From Sinotaia quadrata (lineage: Eukaryota > Mollusca > Gastropoda > Architaenioglossa > Viviparidae), in assembly GCA_028829895.1 (NCBI GenBank), contig CM054181.1, positions 108,882,860 to 108,946,859 of the forward strand: a stretch of DNA of 64,000 nucleotides. Reading direction: 5' to 3'. Shown piece after piece: positions 1-31,097 of the stretch. The translations under genes and the position numbers were made by a program. Position 1 is the stretch's first letter. Each line of letters starts with the position of its first letter. The notes under the pieces were generated by a model. That model worked only from the letters and a program-made list of their open reading frames with translations, made no database searches and was not told the origin of the DNA.

Positions 1-723
1 CACGGTCGTGGGTTCTCAGAGATCTTCAACTCTACCATACTCACTGACCACTTTGACCAGTACTCAGCCAACCGCGACGACTCTGGTCTAGGTCGTGACG
101 TACTGGATGACAACAGAAGCATGACACACACCAGCGCCAGGTCTGGCACCAACCCCAACCCCATTACTAGCAACCACTTACCCACCACACGGCGCAGCAA
201 CCCGCACGGCAAGGACACATCGCCGGATTCGGGCGTGTCTGAATCACTGGATGATGACTCCAAGCTCCGGCCATTACAGAGGCGGCGGACGATGCCTTGC
301 ATCGTGGATGGGCAGAGCGTGAATCCACTGCAGGCTCGGGCCAGTCAAGTGGTCAAGGACCAAGCGACCGCGCACTCTAGTGAGGACCTGGCAGCAAGGA
401 CTGCTTTGAACCCTGAGACGTACATCATAGAAAACGGCATCCGCAAACGAATTCGAGCCGAAGTGCATCAGCAAGCAGACAAAGCACGTGGGCAGCTGCC
501 GCAGGAATTCCGGATCGAAGAGAACCGAGAGAGGAAAGAAACCCGAGAAGCTCGAGCGCGGGGAAGTCTACCTGACCTCAAGCAGGTGACGACCATGAAG
601 CCATTGTCTCGCGTGGAGGCATACCGCCTTAGCAACGAAAGACGAGAGGAGTTACGCAGACTACAAGACCTTGCAGAACGACGTAGACACGGCGACATGG
701 GTGTGATTTTAGGGGATGTCAAG
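1..723 (+). CDS. Junctophilin-like protein, penultimate exon (5' end outside window)
   Basis: The frame is open from base 1 through codon 241 (AAG at 721-723), with coding-like GC content and no stop. The encoded segment is polar and highly charged: a Ser/Asp/Asn-rich start, an acidic patch (SESLDDDSKL) near residue 81, then a basic helix-prone half with many Arg/Glu/Lys (NERREELRRLQDLAERRR, about residues 215-232) that could form a coiled coil. It ends in GVILGDVK before a weak donor (AAG|GTGCGA), phase 0. The next exon supplies a C-terminal membrane anchor ending FFHLLS. In junctophilins a long divergent, helix-rich region likewise precedes a membrane segment at the very C-terminus, which pins the protein in the ER/SR while N-terminal MORN repeats bind the plasma membrane. 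The MORN part would lie upstream of the window. The exon is confident; the family is inferred mainly from the tail. If the donor were not used, the frame would read into the AAAG repeat and stop at 868-870. Confidence 0.65.
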
Positions 724-727
724 GTGC

Positions 728-807
<80 letters not shown>

Positions 808-874
808 GAAGGAAGGAAGGGAAAAGGGGAAAGGGGAGAGGAAAGGAAGGGAAGGGGAAGAAAGGAATGAATGA

Positions 875-914
<40 letters not shown>

Positions 915-1065
915 AAATTTTAGAAAAAAAGAAAAAGTTAGGGAGGAAGGATGGAAGGTAAAGTGGAGAGGAAAGGAAGGGAAGGGGAAGAAAATGTAAA
1001 AAGGAAGAGAAAGAAAGAAAATTATTTTAGAAAGAAAGAAAGTTAGGGAGGATGGAAGGAAGGGA

Positions 1066-1125
<60 letters not shown>

Positions 1126-1171
1126 GAAATTTAGCAGCTGTTGACGTGTTACTTGTGTACCTGTGTCTCAG
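724..1171 (+). repeat. Short intron filled by AAAG purine-rich microsatellite
   Basis: From about 725 the plus strand is almost pure purine: (AAAG)n at 727-806 and 870-915, a GGAAGG/GGGAAAAGG-rich middle, and a clean (AAAG)n at about 1063-1124. It fills most of the intron between the two junctophilin-like exons. A four-base unit has no stop in any frame, so it produces a false Lys/Glu/Arg-repeat reading frame. The last 40 bases carry the acceptor (ctgtgtctcag). Confidence 0.85.
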
Positions 1172-1258
1172 GACTGGTGCCAAGAACGACAGCTTCTTGT
1201 ACTTGTCATTGCTGTCAACCTCAGCCTGGCCACGATGTTTTTCCACCTACTATCCTGA
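1172..1258 (+). CDS. Junctophilin-like protein, terminal exon (C-terminal membrane anchor)
   Basis: The acceptor tgtgtctcag is followed by 28 codons and TGA (1256-1258). The frame (phase 0) matches the end of the previous exon exactly. The peptide starts DWCQERQ and continues with about 20 hydrophobic residues (LLVLVIAVNLSLATMFF), then HLLS-stop. This is a textbook tail anchor: one membrane helix ending right at the stop. Vertebrate junctophilins also end in a single helix just before the stop, with a similar N-x-x-L-A-x-x-F-x-H-x-L pattern as I recall it; that is the main basis for the family call. Other tail-anchored ER proteins remain possible. Confidence 0.6.
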   Translation, partial: DWCQERQLLVLVIAVNLSLATMFFHLLS

Positions 1259-2720
1259 GTTGCGGCCCTTTACCAATACTGTGCGATCCTCCGCCTTGCC
1301 AGCAGCAATCCGCCTCTGCCATTCTGGTTGCTGTTGCCCTGCGGGTTTCTGAGTTCAAAATTCAGTCGGCAACTGAAAGTGGCACTGCAACCAGCCTGGA
1401 GCTGGATTGGTGTCACGACGTTGCCGATCAATCGTCATTGTCATCGTTATGGCCGATCCTCTTTACATAGCTCTGTTTTCTTGTCTGGTGCGGGACTCCG
1501 GACGCTGGCTACTTACTGTGTGATAACAAATGAATTTACTTTACTAACCCACTACCGCCTCTTGCCACACCGCAAGCGACCCCTTCCCCAACACACACTT
1601 GAACCGAACTAATCTGGAATTGTGTAGGCTACCCTAGTCTGGACGCCCGACTTACAAGCCAGCAGTAGCCATGCCATGGATGTTTTGTTGTCACTCTTGT
1701 CAGTTCTGGGAGACAATTGGCGTCTTTCGTTTTTACATTCTATAACAGCATAAGGTACTGGGTTGGCTGTCTTAGCATTATTTCCACACACTTTGTCCCA
1801 CCCATGGCATGTCATGGGTGGCGGTTCGAACCCTGTGCGACGTGCGTGGAATGATTGAGTTTTTCCTCTCGAAGTTATGGACTTCAGTCTTTATCGAACC
1901 CTTTACTCCCCCGATCCTGTAAGCAATTAAGACCGATTTCGCGTTCGGCCTCTTTGTAGTGCCCAGGACTTGCCATGTTTCCAGCTCAGACAAACGGTGA
2001 GGTGTTGTTCCCTAAGCGGATTCTCTGAGCAGGTGGGACAGTTCTGCGACTGGTTTCCGACCTTCTAGAGATGTGTCATAAAGCAGTGTTTGCCTCAAAG
2101 CAAACTGCGGCAAGGTTGCCGTACCCCCCCCCCCCTCACCCATACACACAAACATGCACACACACACACTCAGTTCTAGGCTGCCCTGTTTTTAACACTT
2201 ATCTTTTTTCCACCCCACAATAAGAAGTCTTTTTATTACTGTTCGTATCTAAACTTACCTTTTGGCTGACAGTATGATACTTGTCATTGTTAAACCCACG
2301 GCTAGAAAACCATGCATATTGCGACCATGGCTAGAAAACCATGTTCATGCAATCCTGCCTAGGAAACGGATTGTTAGCAAATACTAGGAGAAACGTTCGG
2401 ATGAAATTTGCAGTCTGTGCCATAGTTCTAGAATATAGAGAGATGGTGCGCAACTACTGGTACTCCTTCCTTCCTGTCTTCACACGAAACTGCTCCCACC
2501 TTTGGTACATTTTTGCGAGTACTTTAAGGTGCATGCGACAAAGCCATGTGTGTATAATCTGTCTGTGCTTCTACCTTTAATTCTCATTGGAAATAGGAGC
2601 GGTTTAAAAGTTCAATGATTTTTGTTTTTTCGTCGCTCAGTCGTATTTTTTAGTATACTTGCAAAATCCTTAATAAAGGGGGAGACATACAACAACAACA
2701 ATAATAAAAGAGAATAGGAC
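1259..2720 (+). other. Probable 3' UTR / downstream flank of the junctophilin-like gene
   Basis: No further coding exon is visible. The first few hundred bases keep a balanced base composition and overlapping short frames without codon structure, as expected for a 3' UTR. The first plausible AATAAA signals lie at about 2672 and 2702. A C-run and a short CA tract sit at 2123-2168. The GGTTCGAACCC at 1823-1833 resembles a tRNA-type B box but does not fold as a tRNA T-arm. Confidence 0.35.
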
Positions 2721-5700
2721 AATCAACATCCGCTATATGTCTGTGGTAAACATCCAAAATATCTTCAAATGTCTGCAGTCGTTTCGAAGGGCTGTTCTTT
2801 CGAGAGAAATTCTTCCACAAGGGAGCGAACTCGTTTATAAAGCAACACCACACGCACGAGTGTTCTGTTGTTCGATTATTTTATTGCTGTTTTGTTATGA
2901 CTTTTCAGTTGTTGACATAATTTTTTATGTTTTTAAAACAAGAGATTTCTTTTATCAGTTTTTAAAGTATCCAACAGAAACACTGAACATGAAATTTAAA
3001 AAAAAAAAAGTAAATTAGCAATGAGTACCCTTCAGTTTAATTACACCAAAGAGACCAAAGGAATGCGAGCAAGACTGGTCAGTTAGCGTGCGCCGAGAGA
3101 CCCAGAGATTGATAGGAAAAGTCAAAAGGAGAATCGAAAGTCAAAAGCCTTGTCACGTGCGTGCGCGAACTGAGTGCGCGCATTCATTAGGATTTCCAAG
3201 TGAATTCGAGCAAAATCCTAAGTGAAGAATGAATCAGCTGGGGTGGTGTGGGGGGGAGAAGGGCGAAAGAAAGAGAGGAGTAAAGGTTTGTTGTTCATAA
3301 CGTTTTTTTTAGATTTCGTTTGAAAGAAGAATGGAGTGTTCCAATGAAAAGGCGAATCGTTTTAAATTGAAACCAAAGAGTGAATTTTGTGCGAGAATAA
3401 ATTAAACCAGTGAAAACCATTTTAAAAAAAAAAAATAGCCACTTAATACAAAAATATCAAAGGAAGAACAGAAATAGAAAAGTAAATAAAAAGAGAAAAA
3501 ATTTTTGAAACGAACCTTATATATTTCGAGGGTAATTTAAACATACCCCCCACCTCCCCCCGACATAAAAAAATACTTTCTTCATTTGAAAACTAAAAAC
3601 ATGCCGCATTTACAAGGAGTGCTCCTAAATTATTATAACATCAGTACAATTAATAAATCGCTTTCCGTTACTACAAGCTTAAAATTGAATTATTCACTTT
3701 TGTATATATTGTTCTTTGTTGTAAGGGTGTTCTGATAAATTATTTTATCATAATTACACACATTATTTTATCATAATTAATCCCATACTTCTATGTATTC
3801 CCTAGAAGCCTGCCTGGCGAGTGGTAATATTAATTGATTAGTTGATTTTGGTGGCTGTTGGATTTGCGGCTGTTTTGAATTGTTCACAGATGAGGATCTG
3901 TCAAAGTGTTCGCATACGTGTGTTTGAAAATGACCTGCACGTACACGTGTCAGGTATATTATTGTGTTGTTTTCTTTTCTTATAAAGCAAACAAAACAAA
4001 AGCTAACCAAAATTAATATTCTTTTTAAAGATGAAACACACACAAAAAAAGTTCATTTCGTTAAAGTGTGTTAAAAGTTTGTTTCTTTGTAAACAAGGAA
4101 GAAAAATAATAATCACATGAACCCTTCTGTCTTGTTATTTTATTTTTTTAATTTTATTGTAACATTCAATTGGTTCAAGTTTATAGAAAAGGATTTTGTA
4201 CTTTTGTTGTATGAGTCAGATATTGACTGGAGTACCGGGTACGGAAGAGATGTTTTGATTTTATTTATTTATCGGTAGTTGCATTATTGAAGTGGAATTT
4301 TATTTTGTGCATACCTTATATTACTTTTTACCGTATTATCTCTTTTGTGTGTACACACGAGTGAACGCATGCAGTGATGACTAAATAGCCAGTCTGAATT
4401 CAAGTCTGCCCCCCCCCCCCCAAAGTCTCTCATTTATTTGTGTACGTATGTCTGAATACAAGCATATATAATTTGTTACATTTTAAAATAATTAATTAAT
4501 TCACATTAGGTTTAATAATGACGATCTGTTTGAAGTGCTTGAGGGAGGGAAGCTGTTATGGGGTTGTGTTTGCATTTTTTAAATGTTAAACATTTAAAAT
4601 GACATGCATGCTTGTGCGTGTATGCGTATGTGTGTGGGTGGACTGGAGGGAGGGAGGGAGATAAATCAAGGTGTCTAGTAAGATATCTGACGTGAATTTA
4701 CTGTACCCGTGGGAAGAAAAGCTGCACTTGAGTTGCAAACATGCTACAAAACATGAACATAACTTGAATGGACGTGGGTTTTTCTCTCCCTTTCTTATTC
4801 TTATATAGAGAAGTCATCCTAAAAACGGCTTATATTTCCAGACTTCTGTGATACCACCAACCAATCGTGACTGTTCTTGTTTGGTCACGTGAGAGCCCTT
4901 GCTGGCCAGGAGAGGCAGCAAGCGCCTTGCTCCCGTGTACATATTTAAATTCAGTGATCATTAAAATATATTCATGGGGTTTTTTTTTAATACCCATATT
5001 TCGAGGTCAGGTGTTGTACATATTGAGCACCATGTTACTAAAGGCATCAGTTGTATGTTGTAAGCTTGGGGCGTTTTCGGCTCAGTTTAACTGACCATAA
5101 TTAACGGCGACACAGAAGTGGGGCGTCATAGTCTCGATTACTACTAACGTCTCAGCTATCTGACGTCACATGCACTCACACACAAAATCAAATATGGTTG
5201 CTACAATACTTGTTGAAATTCAAAACCCTTCGATATGTTGGGTTGTGCTATGAATTAATTATTTGTGTTATCACATGTTGTTACCAGCTAAATTATTTTG
5301 CAATGACAAAGTTATTATGCTCGATAATGTATTTTTCCCTTTTCTTTTGTAAAGTAACTATTTATTTATTTGATATTTATTACCTCCTTTGATCCCGCCT
5401 TCCGTCTCTTATTCCAGTGTGTTTTTATTCACCTTTTCTTTCGTTTTGTTTTTCTGTTGCTTTGTTTAGATGTTATTAAATACTCGAATAAATTCTGACC
5501 TCCTACTTCCAGTGCCAAGGGTAGCGCTTCTGACCCGACTTAATTATCGATTACTGGGCCAATCATATCCAAGACTAAAACAAAAGCTATTGAATAGTTT
5601 GATAGGATAATTTGTATTGTAGTAGAGTCACTGTAAAATTCAAATTAAACTTTGCTAAATTTTCTGGCGCCATGTATTTTCTTGTCTTTTTATATTAAAA

Positions 5701-6513
5701 AATTGAAAGAGAAGAACAAAACACAAAGCCAGTTTCTGATATGGGGTCAAATTCAAAAGTCTGCTCCTGAAACTAAATATCGTTTAACATCTTTCTAATT
5801 TTGAAAAACCTATTACGGGTGTCAGTATTGGCAGATGGCCTAGGCAACGGAATACAAGCAAACATGGCGCCACAGTTTGATTGACACGGAGGTTGTCTGT
5901 CTGTTTTCTCTTTTCTTTCCATTTGAATACTTCTGATTGGATTGTTTTTATGGGTCGGTCTGCGCATGTCACCTTGCGTGTTTGTACCACGAGTGATGTG
6001 AAAGAATGTTGATTGGTTTCATTCATTGTGATCACGTGACATACTGAAATGACAGGTTTTATCGAGTGCACACTCATCGACACATGCTCGCGCGTGTTAT
6101 CGCATTTGTTATCAAACAAGTTTATCATACCCATCCAGTGGGATTTTAGTTTATTCCTCCGTCAAATAGGAGGAAAACAAGTAAGATATTATTTCCCTTT
6201 GTTTTCTTGATTTTTCTGCAAATTTAGTTGCTTTTACTTTGGTTCAGGGGAGAAAGAATTTTGCGAAGGAGTGTTTATGGAAAAGTAAATATTTCAAATA
6301 CTAGTGCTATTGTGTTTTTTGCGTGCCGTTAGAGTTTTAGTACTTTGTACTCCGTGACTGCGCATGCCCGGGGTACAAGACGCCACGTGATCTTGCGTGA
6401 GTGCGTGCTCCGCCTTGCGCCACGGTGTGTTGAACGAACCTCTCCAAACTGACATTATTGTGAAATAAATCTTCCTCCTTTTCACTTTGTCTTGTGCTCA
6501 GTTGTGAGCGTGT
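2721..6513. other. Gene-free AT-rich interval
   Basis: I see no exon with paired splice signals and an open frame. There are A and T runs, a C-run near 4410, a GGGA tract near 4645, and a moderately GC-richer patch with CACGTGA near 6005-6040. Open frames of up to 116 codons here (for example minus strand 5784-6134) show no recognisable domain. Confidence 0.5.

Positions 6514-6514
<1 letters not shown>

Positions 6515-6576
<62 letters not shown>
6515..6576. repeat. (AG)n microsatellite
   Basis: An uninterrupted AG dinucleotide run of about 31 units. Confidence 0.95.
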
Positions 6577-6578
<2 letters not shown>

Positions 6579-6959
6579 ATAAAAGTCGAAAAGGGTAAAG
6601 AATTTCAATAACACCATAAGGAGTGCCCAAGATCAGTTACTCTGGCAATTTAGCAATATGTATATATAACAATTTAAATTTAAAATAGGGAGGGGCAAAT
6701 TTACTCTGTCACAGTATTATTCATGACTGTCATTCCACACCCACACCATCTGTAAACCATAAATATGAAAGCCTGCTGTGCAATACAATCTATAACACAT
6801 AGGTACACATGCTCATGCACACACAAATCTGGCAACAGATTAACACGTGGGGACACTAGGGGAATTCAAGTTTATTCTGCATTAGCCTGTGCATGCATCT
6901 GATGAAGAGTTCTCTACAAGAGTGATCAGCGTGCGTAGTCACTTGTACAAGTTACGATT

Positions 6960-8000
6960 TCAGTCAGGTTCGGCTACAATGTGACACCTCTGGGAACCTG
7001 TCACTCATTATGATTATTTATTTATTAATTAATAAAACATAACTAATTACAAGTGACTGAGAATCATAATTTACAGTTATTAGTAATTCTCCCACAAGAC
7101 CAACATGTCTCTCACTAGGCGGATTACAAGGATGTCGTAAAACTCTATTCTTTACAAAATAATAAGATAGACTTTTTACTGTTGCAAAATGTTTCTGCAA
7201 GTGTAAACTTCTTCCTAAAGGAGTAATAAAATCCGTCTTTTATTTATATTTAAAGAGCCTCCATCCACCCACTATTACTCCAACATAAGTTGTAATATAT
7301 GTGCAAAAAGGTTAATAAATTTAACAATAAATTTATTGAATCAACAACCAAATATACTACATATGAATATAATCAAACAAGCGTTGACATTTACATCACT
7401 TCACAATGCTAGACATTCATTCAATTTATCCTAGCACAGACATCAGCAGTCAAATTAACACGCACGCACGCACACAGCTGACACTAGCACGTGTTCACAA
7501 TCACATGGTTTGCAACAAGTCTCTTTCTTATTTAGTGATGGTCCAGCATAGCCAACCTAGCCACGTTACACAACTGCTCCAGAATCTTTGATGCACTTAC
7601 AAAGCACATCATGTGGAGTGTTCTTGGATCTTCGTGTGTGCTATTCAAGCAACTCACACTTTAATTTTCGCTGTATTGGCTCTTGAACGGAATTCACAGG
7701 AATCAACTTATACGTTTACTGATAAGTTCAATGACAATGCTGGATACCACCAACATGATCTGGTAGAGTACAGTAGTCAATGTGGTCTGAAGCAGATACA
7801 AGAGTACAAAACAAAGGAAAGGCATGCTCCTTTCTGGCAAAAGTCAAATTAGGGCAGCACTAAATTTCAGGCATATTTCATCTCTAAACTCCTTCTCTCT
7901 TACACACATTCGTAACTTACAAATCCTGCAACAATATTCATTAGCCTGATACACATGCAGCATAAGAAATATAGCATCAGTCAAAATTCAATGTATAAAG
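6960..8000 (-). mobile_element. Interspersed repeat family R1, copy 1 (inverted relative to the copy at 18500)
   Basis: Segments of this stretch recur elsewhere. The part at about 6990-7260 (CTAATTACAAGTGA..., TCTCTCACTAGG..., CTTCCT...) matches 36320-36720 in the same orientation and 19740-19965 inverted. The part at about 7620-8000 (GAATTCACAGGAATCAACTTA..., GCAACA...TCATTAGCCTGAT) matches the reverse complement of 18505-18790. No reading frame of transposase length is visible, so it looks like a non-autonomous or decayed element. Edges are approximate. Confidence 0.6.
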
Positions 8001-8895
8001 TATAACATAATCAAATTAGTGAATGGTTCAATTACATAAGATTTCTCCAATTCAAATCATAGATCAATAACAAACATGTATGAAATATTTCTAAGTCCAT
8101 TCTTTCTTTATCAGTCATTTAACTTACCATTAGCTAACGATCGCCTTTATGACTAAACTTGAGTTCAAAGTGATTAGAATATAGAACTTTCTTCAACAAA
8201 ATAACTTTCGTTTCATCCCCTTTGGATGAAGCTGTTATGAATAAGTGTGAGACTATTAAGTCAGAAAAACTACTCATCCGCTTTGAACTGGTTTGGATTG
8301 CATCAGCAAGTTCTAGCATATTCTCCACCTGAGTTGTTTACTCCAACTCTAATTATTAAGTTTAAAAATAAGGATAGAAAATTTAGTCTGCCACAAATTG
8401 TCATCAACATCATAACGACTTCAGTCAGATATGCCTGTAAAGCAATCAACAGATCTCTCGCAGTGACTATGAATTTCATTTGCACAATGTTAAAAGCATT
8501 TAATGTAATACATTCACAATCACTGAAAATTATATTAAAAATATTAAGTATACTACATGGAAAGGTTGGGTACATCGTCTCTACCTCTGCAAGTTCCCAA
8601 TAGACAGTGTGTGTTAGTATGTAAAGTCTAAAGGAAACTTTTCCATGTCTCACAAGACCAAAAGAAAATCATGGAATAATTTAATTTTAACTCAATTCTA
8701 CCTTTATAGACAAAGAATTTTGAAAACCTTAAGTCTTCCAACCTTGCCAAACTCTTTCATTACTAAAAAAAGAAAAAAGAAAATCAAGGAACAATTTACT
8801 TGCATGTCGTCTCCAACAGCTTAAGCAAAGAATTTGGTCAAACTAAACTTTTCTAACCTCATGACTTACTGTTTGCTCTTGCACATTCAGCCATT
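8001..8895. other. Gene-free AT-rich stretch
   Basis: Overlapping 116- and 118-codon frames on opposite strands near 8247-8653 have no recognisable domain or splice context, so nothing is called. Confidence 0.4.
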
Positions 8896-9006
8896 TACCA
8901 TTGATTCTGATCATAAATTTCAATAACCAATAATTACCGTTGATTCTGATCATAAATTTCAACAACCAATAATTACCGTTCATTCTGATCATAAATTTCA
9001 GCAACT
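8896..9006. repeat. Minisatellite, about 40-bp unit x 2.7
   Basis: The unit containing ATTCTGATCATAAATTTCA and AACCAATAATTACCGTT is repeated with few mismatches. Confidence 0.85.
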
Positions 9007-9528
9007 AATAGGATTCCTCTAGAAGAAAACAAAATCTAATGGTGAATCAGATAAAATCAAGATGGTGAATGTCTCAAAAATGTCTATACAGCAGATCACT
9101 ACCCACCCAGTGATAATAGTGTACTGTGGTTCACTTGTCACTATATTCTACAGATTTACTATTTCAATCACAAGAATGAAGAACACACAAAACAAACTTG
9201 AACACAAAACTGTGAGGTAATTACAATACCTTTCTGTCCTGGTTTTAAAGTGAGAGTATGTGTACACACTGCTCTGACAATATCACAATCAACTACATAT
9301 TTGTATGCAAGTGAAAAAGTTGTTTAGACATTTCCATTTTACAGGGATATCTATCACAATAAAAAGTGACATAAAATTTAGCTAAAAAGAAATAATAAAT
9401 TAAGATTTCCAGGACCGTCTAATTAAAGGTAATTACATTTCAGGGGTTTTTTGGGGGGTAACTCTCTTTCCTACTAACAGCCCAACAGCCACTATCTCCT
9501 AGGTGACAGTATCTGGAAGAGGGCTTTG

Positions 9529-9770
9529 ATACTGAGTGAATATAAGTGAGGGGCACCAAGTCCATCAAGAGCTGTCCAGAATTGGCATAATTCACAGAGA
9601 TTTGGGGTGCAATACTGAGTGAATATACAGTGAGGGGTGCCATCAAGAGCTGTCCAGAATTGGCATAATTCACAGAGATTTGGGGTGCAATACTGAGTGA
9701 ATATACAGTGAGGGGTGCAAAGTCCATCAAGAACTGTCCAGAATTGGCATAACAGAGATTTGGGGTGCGA
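9529..9770. repeat. Minisatellite, about 80-bp unit x 3
   Basis: TACTGAGTGAATATA starts at 9530, 9613 and 9691. Each is followed by a GAGGGG..CATCAAGA.CTGTCCAGAATTGGCATAA block. It causes the repetitive 96-codon minus-strand frame here, which is not a gene. Confidence 0.9.
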
Positions 9771-10279
9771 TACTGGAAAGAGTAGTTGCTGAATATTTCA
9801 GGTTATTTTTCTTTTAAAACATCTTTCTAGTGAGAAGTATAAATTAGTAATTGTCTAATTATTAAAAGTAATAGAATATAAGGCTGCAAAACAAAATGCT
9901 AATATACATTTAAGTACACTTTCAATCATAGTGCTGAATAATTTCAATCAATCAATACTGCAGCCAAGGTTAATGATCAATCAATACACTAACTCAGATC
10001 CAATATTATTTCTTTACTATCCATACTGAAGAGGGGATGATGTATATCCAAATCAAAATCAAACTATGCAGGTGACATTAGATAAATAAGAAAGAATTAG
10101 AAATGTTCTTAATTCATTATAAACAAACACAATCAAACAAAACACCTTCACTATTATGAGATGACAAGTAGGTCAAGGGTATCTAAAAAGTTGTGATGAA
10201 GTAGTTCTGGGTCAACAAACAATTATCAGCACATGTAAAATCAAGACTGATCCAGTGAAAAAAAACCATAAATATTTCT
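9771..10279 (-). other. KLHDC4 3' flank / probable 3' UTR
   Basis: Lies immediately downstream of the KLHDC4 stop codon. No coding signal is visible, and I did not find a convincing AATAAA on the minus strand in this stretch, so the transcript end is not assigned. Confidence 0.35.
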
Positions 10280-29822
<19,543 letters not shown>

Positions 29823-30010
29823 TCTTAATTTTAAAATGTTTACTAACTCTTAACTATTTATTTCAGTATATACTAATAATCTAATTCAATACGTTAGTCA
29901 TGAAGTAAACAACACTATATACATGTGCTTCCGGTAAGCAGGGAAGCTACTCCTATTACATCTACCGTTAAATCATTTACAATTTTACATCTTTCCGGAG
30001 CCGTCAAAGA
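29823..30010 (-). promoter_or_regulatory. Putative KLHDC4 core promoter with ETS-type sites
   Basis: On the minus strand, ACCGGAAGC (29927-29935) lies about 105 nt before the KLHDC4 start codon. A second CCGGAAA occurs near 29993-29999. ETS/GABP sites close to the start are common in housekeeping promoters that lack TATA boxes. The assignment rests on motif and position only. Confidence 0.35.
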
Positions 30011-30443
30011 ATGCATTATCAACTCTTTTGAAGCTAAGCTGTCGTCTATACAGAACATCAAACCTATTGATTTTATGACAGATTCTTAACCCCCACCCCA
30101 TTTCGTCACAAATCTCAGGCTTAAACTTAATATAAAACTCCGCCTGCGATGAAAACAGTGTGCTTGAAAATCGCATGGTTTACAACAAATTGAAGAAAAA
30201 GCACTTACAGTTCTGAAATATTTAAAATATTAAAACTATCGATTGCCGCTTTTTCACAGATGTACCTTATACTCCTTCAACACGATTCCATTTCATAATG
30301 AAATGCTGAACTCTTTAATAGCAAGGCGGCTTCGCCTCCCTCCCCCACCCCAACCGACGGAGGGCGGATGAGGTGTGCGCCAAATAGGTGCGACCTGTTT
30401 CACCCCTTTCCGACAGCCCTCCTGCCCTCCACCTCGTACTCAC

Positions 30444-30500
30444 CGCTAGAATCAGACCAAGACCGAGAACATCATGAAGATGACAGGTCTATTGCAGCTG
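30444..30500 (-). pseudogene. Exon-like segment, inverted copy A (contains a stop)
   Basis: On the minus strand, acceptor ATGAATCTAG and strong donor GCG|GTGAGTACG bound 57 nt in phase 1-1. The frame reads AAAIDLSSS, then a TGA, then CSRSWSDSSG. It is the inverted counterpart of 31023-31097, which has arginine codons where copy A has the stop (CGA to TGA, a CpG-type change). This looks like a broken duplicate exon or a shared transposon segment. Confidence 0.4.
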
Positions 30501-30968
30501 CTAGATTCATTTGACGAACTGAATGGGCTCGATATATATACCACCTTGGATGCCAGGTCAATATTTACTGACAAATGTTTTTAATACGAAACGTCATAAA
30601 AATTCGAAGAATTTAACCAAGAAAAAATTAATTTAATCAGTTTGTTCAAGACGTCTGTCAAGCTAATTATTGCTGCTCACAATACATGTAAACGTTTCTT
30701 TAGGAGTCATGAACAGCTCGATCAAGCAGAAGCTAGAGTTCAAAGACCAAACAAAAGTTTAATTAATTATAAACGCATTGCTATTAACATTTCGAAGTTG
30801 ACGGATAGCAAGCCACATACAGAATTCAATGCTTAATCCATATAGATTAACACAGTGTAGTACAAGGACACAAAACATGAGTAATACTTGTTTGAGCCAA
30901 ATATTATATTGATTGAGCTATAAAAAAAACAACTGTGATGTGTCTTTTTTTTCGTTCTTAACTGAAAA

Positions 30969-31004
<36 letters not shown>

Positions 31005-31020
31005 CTCTCCCCCCCCCCCC
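30969..31020. repeat. (GT)n plus poly-C tract
   Basis: About 17 GT units, then TTTCTCT and at least 12 C. It forms the pyrimidine tract before exon-like copy B. Confidence 0.9.
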
Positions 31021-31022
31021 AG

Positions 31023-31097
31023 AAGCCGCAATAGACCTTTCATCTTTACGACGTTCTTGGTCTTGGTCTGCTTCTGGGGAATCCCCACAGCCTCGCG
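31023..31097 (+). CDS. Exon-like segment, copy B (open)
   Basis: A long pyrimidine tract (tttctctcccccccccccag) precedes 75 nt that are open in phase 1-1 and encode AAIDLSSLRRSWSWSASGES, then PQPRG. The possible donor is GCG|GTGAAA, which is weaker than in copy A. Phase 1-1 would fit upstream of either phase-1 PPxY exon of the cysteine-rich gene, but the known first exon lies 3 kb downstream, so any such use needs another promoter. I do not recognise the protein segment. Confidence 0.3.

Noticed and set aside
724..870. Extension of the first exon into a Lys/Glu/Arg repeat protein end
   Set aside because: The frame is open only because the four-base repeat lacks stops. The in-phase terminal exon at 1172 with a membrane anchor gives a better protein end.
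1823..1833. GGTTCGAACCC, a tRNA-like T-loop
   Set aside because: The flanking bases do not form a five-base-pair T-stem, and no acceptor stem or anticodon arm fits. At most it is a SINE-type B box.
5784..6134. 116-codon minus-strand frame in a slightly GC-richer patch
   Set aside because: No domain, no matching exon context and ordinary composition. A chance frame is the simpler reading.
30479..30563. A possible plus-strand first exon starting with ATG at 30474
   Set aside because: The segment is better explained as the antisense of exon-like copy A, which has matching splice signals and a homologous partner at 31023.
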